From positions 1 through 14,521 of the forward strand of contig DASXYU010000025.1 of the NCBI GenBank assembly GCA_036502295.1: 14,521 bases of DNA, given 5' to 3'. Positions 12,037-14,521 of this stretch are shown piece after piece. Within the stretch, counting starts at the first letter, position 1, and each line of letters begins with the position of its first letter. Source of the DNA: DASXYU01 sp036502295. Its GTDB lineage: Bacteria > Actinomycetota > Actinomycetes > Mycobacteriales > Jatrophihabitantaceae. The notes under the pieces were generated by a model that was not told the origin of the DNA, did not search any database, and saw only the letters and a program-made list of their open reading frames with translations. The position numbers and the translations under genes are program-made.

Positions 12037-13406
12037 TGTGTGTCGTCCTTTGTGATGACGGTCGGTTTCAAGTCTGCGGGGTCCGGAATCCAATCGGCGG
12101 CGTCGGCCGGCGTCTGATCGCCGCTGCGGATGTCCTTGACCTCGCCGCTGTCCGGGAACCAGACGTAGGGGATGCCGCGCCGTTCGGCGTAGCGGATCTG
12201 CTTGCCGAACTTCTGCGCGCTCGCCGCCACCTCCGTCGCGATCCCCCGCGCCCGCAACTGCTGCGCGATCGCATCGGAGGTGGCGCGCGACTCCTCGTCG
12301 ACGAGCGCGACGAGGACGACGCTGGGCACCGAACGGGACCCGGCGAGTTCGCCGCGCTGCAGCAGTGGCATGAGCAATCGGGTGAGGCCGAGCGAGATGC
12401 CGACGCCCGGGTAGCGCACCTTGGCGTCGGAGGCCAGCGAGTCGTAACGCCCGCCCGAGCAGATCGAGCCGAGCGACTCGTGGCCGGACATCCTGGTCTC
12501 GAAGACGGTGCCGGTGTAGTAGTCCAGGCCGCGGGCGATGCGCAAGTCGGCCTCGACGCTCACCCGTCCTCCGTTGGAGGCGGTGATCGCCGCGCATCCC
12601 TCGATGACGGCGGCGAGTTCGGCGAGTCCCTGGTCGAGGAGTTCGTGCTCAATGCCGAGGGCACGCACCTGCTCGACGAAGGACGTATCGGCGCTGCGAA
12701 TCTCGGCGAGCTGGAGGCACTTCGCCGCCTGTTCGTCGGTCAGGCCGGCGTCGTCAACCAGAGATGCGCACACGACCGCGGCGGGTATCTTGTCGAGCTT
12801 GTCGATGGCGCGCATCACGGCTGAGGTGTCTTTGGCGCCGAGGCCGAGGTAGAAGCCCTCGATGAGGCGCCGATTGTTGACCTGCATGCGTACCGGCGGC
12901 AGGAAGATCAGTTCGGCGAGCGCCTCGGCCATGACGCGGGCGACCTCGACGTCGTGGTGGAAGGGCAGCTCGTCCTTGGCGACGATGTCGATGTCGGCCT
13001 GGGTGAACTCGCGGTAGCGGCCGGTCTGCGGCCGCTCGCCGCGCCACACCTTCTGGATCTGGTAGCGCCGGAACGGGAACTCCAGGTGTCCGGCGTTCTC
13101 CAGGACGAAGCGCGCGAAGGGCACCGTGAGGTCGAAGTGCAGACCGAGGCCGCTGTCGCCTTCTCCCCCGGCGGCTCCGCCCTTTTTGCCGGGCGTACCC
13201 CCACTGGCCTCCGCGTTGAGGCGGCGCAGGACGTAGACCTCCTTGTCGATCTCGCCCTTGCGCAGCAGGGTGTCGAGGGACTCCACGGCCGGAGTCTCCA
13301 GCGGCGCGAAGCCGTGCAGCTCGAAGGTGCGGCGCAGCTGGTCGATTACGGCGAGTTCGACGAAGCGCTGCTGCGGCAGCAGCTCGGGAAAACCGGAGAC
13401 GGGCAT
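12033..13406 (-). CDS. hisS: Histidyl-tRNA synthetase (HFDLTVPFAR form)
   Basis: A 457-residue class II synthetase charging tRNA(His). Visible motifs: the N-terminal helix and strand region GFPELLPQQRF, motif 1 area ETPAVES, the substrate strand LHFDLTVPFARFV (89-101), motif 2 FRRYQIQKVWRGERPQTGRYREF (as an arginine-rich loop, 112-134), the histidine-A region RGLDYYTGTVFE (292-303) and motif 3 area GVGISLGLTRLL. A C-terminal anticodon-binding domain follows (SVVLVALVDEE...). From memory, this HFDLTVPFAR type occurs in bifidobacteria and propionibacteria, while mycobacteria and streptomycetes carry the TLRPEGTA type. A Gly/Lys-rich insert (about residues 68-83) interrupts the segment before LGLHFDLTV. 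ATG 13406 follows GAGGTGGG and sits 2 bp after the upstream stop. The frame is open to 14126, but that stretch is out of frame with the MBL gene and not coding. Confidence 0.96.
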   Translation of the reverse strand: MPVSGFPELLPQQRFVELAVIDQLRRTFELHGFAPLETPAVESLDTLLRKGEIDKEVYVLRRLNAEASGGTPGKKGGAAGGEGDSGLGLHFDLTVPFARFVLENAGHLEFPFRRYQIQKVWRGERPQTGRYREFTQADIDIVAKDELPFHHDVEVARVMAEALAELIFLPPVRMQVNNRRLIEGFYLGLGAKDTSAVMRAIDKLDKIPAAVVCASLVDDAGLTDEQAAKCLQLAEIRSADTSFVEQVRALGIEHELLDQGLAELAAVIEGCAAITASNGGRVSVEADLRIARGLDYYTGTVFETRMSGHESLGSICSGGRYDSLASDAKVRYPGVGISLGLTRLLMPLLQRGELAGSRSVPSVVLVALVDEESRATSDAIAQQLRARGIATEVAASAQKFGKQIRYAERRGIPYVWFPDSGEVKDIRSGDQTPADAADWIPDPADLKPTVITKDDTQ

Positions 13407-13408
13407 CG

Positions 13409-14083
13409 CTAGCCCACCTCGAGCAGGTAGGGGTTGGTGAGGCGCTCGCGGCCGATCGTCGTGGTCGGTCCGTGTCCGGGCAGGACGACCGTCTCGTCCG
13501 CCAGGGGCAGTACGACGCGGCGCAGCGACTCGGTCATCGCGCTCATCGACCCGCCGGGCAGGTCCACCCGTCCGATCGAACCGGCGAAGAGCAGGTCGCC
13601 GGAGAAGAGGAACTGCTCGCCCGTGCCGTCGGAGTCGGTGATGTCGAAGGTGACCGAGCCGAGGGTGTGGCCGGGGGCGTGGCGCACGGTGAAGTCCAGG
13701 CCCGCGATGCCGACCTTCTCTGCGTCGGTGAGCTCGCGCAGGTCGGAGGGTTCGGCGGGAGTGAAGCGGTCGAACGGGCCGCCCGCTCCCGGCCGGAATC
13801 CGGTCCAGCTCCACGGGTCGGTGAGCTGCGGCCGGTCGTCGGGGTGGATGAAGGCCGGGACGTCGCGCGCCTGACAGACCGGGACGACCGAGAAGGTGTG
13901 GTCCATGTGGCCGTGGCTGAGGAAGACCGCCACGGGGTGTAGCGCGTTCTCGGCGATGACCTCGTCCAGTTGCGCCAGCACGCCGATGCCGGGGTCGACG
14001 ATGATGCATTGCTCGCCCTGGCCGGCCGCGACCACCCAGCAGTTGGTGGCGGTCATGTCGGACGGGAAGCCCGTGATGAACAC
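13409..14083 (-). CDS. MBL-fold metallohydrolase (glyoxalase II-like)
   Basis: A 224-residue metallo-beta-lactamase-fold hydrolase commonly found just upstream of hisS in actinobacteria. The zinc ligands are all present: HGHMDH (H57, H59, D61, H62), H139 in PGHTLGS, D163 in FSGDLLF and H204 in LPGHGP. This set matches the glyoxalase II/hydroxyacylglutathione hydrolase-like group, although the true substrate in actinobacteria is generally not established. GTG 14083 is preferred. It gives MFITGFPSDMTATNCWVV, the usual beginning of the family, and has TGGAG 8 nt upstream. The in-frame GTG at 14092 would have almost no spacing to the same site and adds three residues. It is the first gene of a three-gene minus-strand operon with hisS (2-bp gap) and aspS, and diverges from the isomerase gene. 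Confidence 0.88.
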   Translation of the reverse strand: MFITGFPSDMTATNCWVVAAGQGEQCIIVDPGIGVLAQLDEVIAENALHPVAVFLSHGHMDHTFSVVPVCQARDVPAFIHPDDRPQLTDPWSWTGFRPGAGGPFDRFTPAEPSDLRELTDAEKVGIAGLDFTVRHAPGHTLGSVTFDITDSDGTGEQFLFSGDLLFAGSIGRVDLPGGSMSAMTESLRRVVLPLADETVVLPGHGPTTTIGRERLTNPYLLEVG

Positions 14084-14125
14084 GGCCGGCACTCCAGAGG
14101 GTCGGTCGGAATTGGCAGGGTCTCA

Positions 14126-14163
14126 AGCCTACCGTCGGTCCCTATCGGCTATCTCGCTAGTCT
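14126..14163. promoter_or_regulatory. Divergent promoter region between the MBL operon and the isomerase gene
   Basis: The 87-bp gap must hold promoters in both directions. On the plus strand TAGTCT (14158-14163) fits a -10 box whose start site would fall at 14170-14171, i.e. on the isomerase ATG, implying a leaderless mRNA; no clear -35 is seen. On the minus strand TAGGCT (complement of 14126-14131) is a possible -10 for the MBL-hisS-aspS operon, again without a convincing -35. Both are low-information matches. Confidence 0.3.
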
Positions 14164-14170
14164 CGCCTGC

Positions 14171-14521
14171 ATGCTGCGCAGCCGACTCGTCCTCCTTGCT
14201 CTTCTCCTCGCCGTGGTTCTGGCGGCGTGTGGCAGTTCGGGTGGCGCCGCCTCGGACAACCCCGTGGTGAGCTCGCCGGCTCCGTCCACATCGACCGATG
14301 CCGGCAGCGGTTCGGTGGCTCCGTCCTCAGCTTCGGCGTCTGGCAAGTGCAGCTACCCGAGTGACGGCAGCACCCCCGCGAAGGACGTCGGGACGCCCTC
14401 GACCACCGATCTGCTGGCGCCCAAGACCCTGACGCTCTCGCTGAGCGTCGGCTCGGAGATGAAGGACGTCGCGATCGCGCTGAAGGCCCCTACCGCGCCC
14501 TGCACCGTGAACGCGATCAGC
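14171..14521 (+). CDS. Cyclophilin-type peptidyl-prolyl cis-trans isomerase lipoprotein, C-terminus cut by window edge
   Basis: The first 117 residues of an exported lipoprotein. The signal peptide LVLLALLLAVVLAAC ends in lipobox LAAC with Cys20 as the lipidation site. A 40-residue Ser/Ala/Pro linker and then CSYPSDGSTPAKDVGTPSTT lead into the first strands of a cyclophilin fold: LTLSLSVGSEMKDVAIAL and KAPTAPCTVNAIS, the usual start of actinobacterial secreted cyclophilins (compare the APCTVNSF motif). The catalytic Arg/Phe/His region is beyond the right edge. The gene order isomerase, MBL hydrolase, hisS, aspS supports the assignment, since relA is typically followed by this block. The start is ATG 14171; no ribosome-binding site is visible upstream, and a -10-like TAGTCT 7 bp before it suggests leaderless expression. 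It should help fold secreted proteins outside the membrane. Confidence 0.8.
   Translation, partial: MLRSRLVLLALLLAVVLAACGSSGGAASDNPVVSSPAPSTSTDAGSGSVAPSSASASGKCSYPSDGSTPAKDVGTPSTTDLLAPKTLTLSLSVGSEMKDVAIALKAPTAPCTVNAIS

Noticed and set aside
10924..12117. 397-codon plus-strand frame opposite aspS
   Set aside because: It is antisense to a certain AspRS, with Arg/Asp/Leu-rich shadow composition.
12037..12597. Upstream extension of the aspS frame into hisS
   Set aside because: hisS is unambiguous in this stretch; AspRS begins with the family N-terminus at GTG 12036.
13407..14126. Upstream extension of the hisS frame over the MBL gene
   Set aside because: The MBL motifs are in another frame and the extension is Arg/Pro-rich; hisS starts properly at ATG 13406.
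1..14521. CRISPR arrays, tRNA or rRNA genes
   Set aside because: No regularly spaced repeat units and no tRNA-like cloverleaf or rRNA signature were noticed on either strand by eye; a covariance-model scan was not possible.

Overview
The window reads as chromosomal DNA of a high-GC Gram-positive bacterium (Actinomycetota). The grounds are strong G/C bias at third codon positions, frequent GTG starts, 4-bp ATGA/GTGA gene overlaps, and an ordered block of informational genes common in this phylum: cyclophilin lipoprotein, metallo-beta-lactamase (MBL) hydrolase, hisS, aspS and rarA. The form of HisRS (an HFDLTVPFAR motif in place of the usual bacterial TLRPEGTA-type motif) and an AspRS that looks non-discriminating are compatible with several actinobacterial orders. 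I cannot name a genus.

Layout. The right part (10282-14083, minus strand) is a tightly packed MBL hydrolase-hisS-aspS operon, divergent from a cyclophilin-type peptidyl-prolyl isomerase lipoprotein that runs off the right edge. The left edge (1-832, minus) holds the N-terminal two thirds of RarA/MgsA, an AAA+ ATPase of replication restart. In many actinobacteria rarA lies close downstream of aspS. Here the two are separated by about 9.4 kb of accessory genes.

That accessory segment contains: an EamA-type drug/metabolite exporter (924-1820, +); a secreted beta-propeller-like protein with a C-terminal fibronectin III-like domain (1828-3297, -); a LacI-family repressor (3385-4401, -); and, divergent from the repressor, a five-gene translationally coupled operon (4596-10235, +). 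The operon encodes a lipoprotein substrate-binding protein, a two-domain ABC ATPase, a permease, an amidohydrolase and a small GAF-like protein. Two identical 14-bp palindromes (TGGGATCGATCCCA, 16 bp apart) lie between lacI and the operon and are very likely LacI-family operators. The reasonable reading is a locally regulated uptake-and-hydrolysis pathway for an unidentified small molecule carrying a hydrolysable amide or ring bond.

The most striking non-coding observation is a 56-bp partly palindromic element present twice in the same orientation, once beside the start of rarA (846-901) and once across the 3' end of aspS (10231-10286). The copies match at 49 of 56 positions and bracket the accessory segment. 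Copy 2 supplies the stop codons of both convergent genes it touches. Recombination between the copies would leave aspS about 64 bp upstream of rarA, the arrangement expected without the insert. No tRNA, rRNA, CRISPR array, transposase or integrase was seen, and no gene-free stretch exceeds 200 bp.
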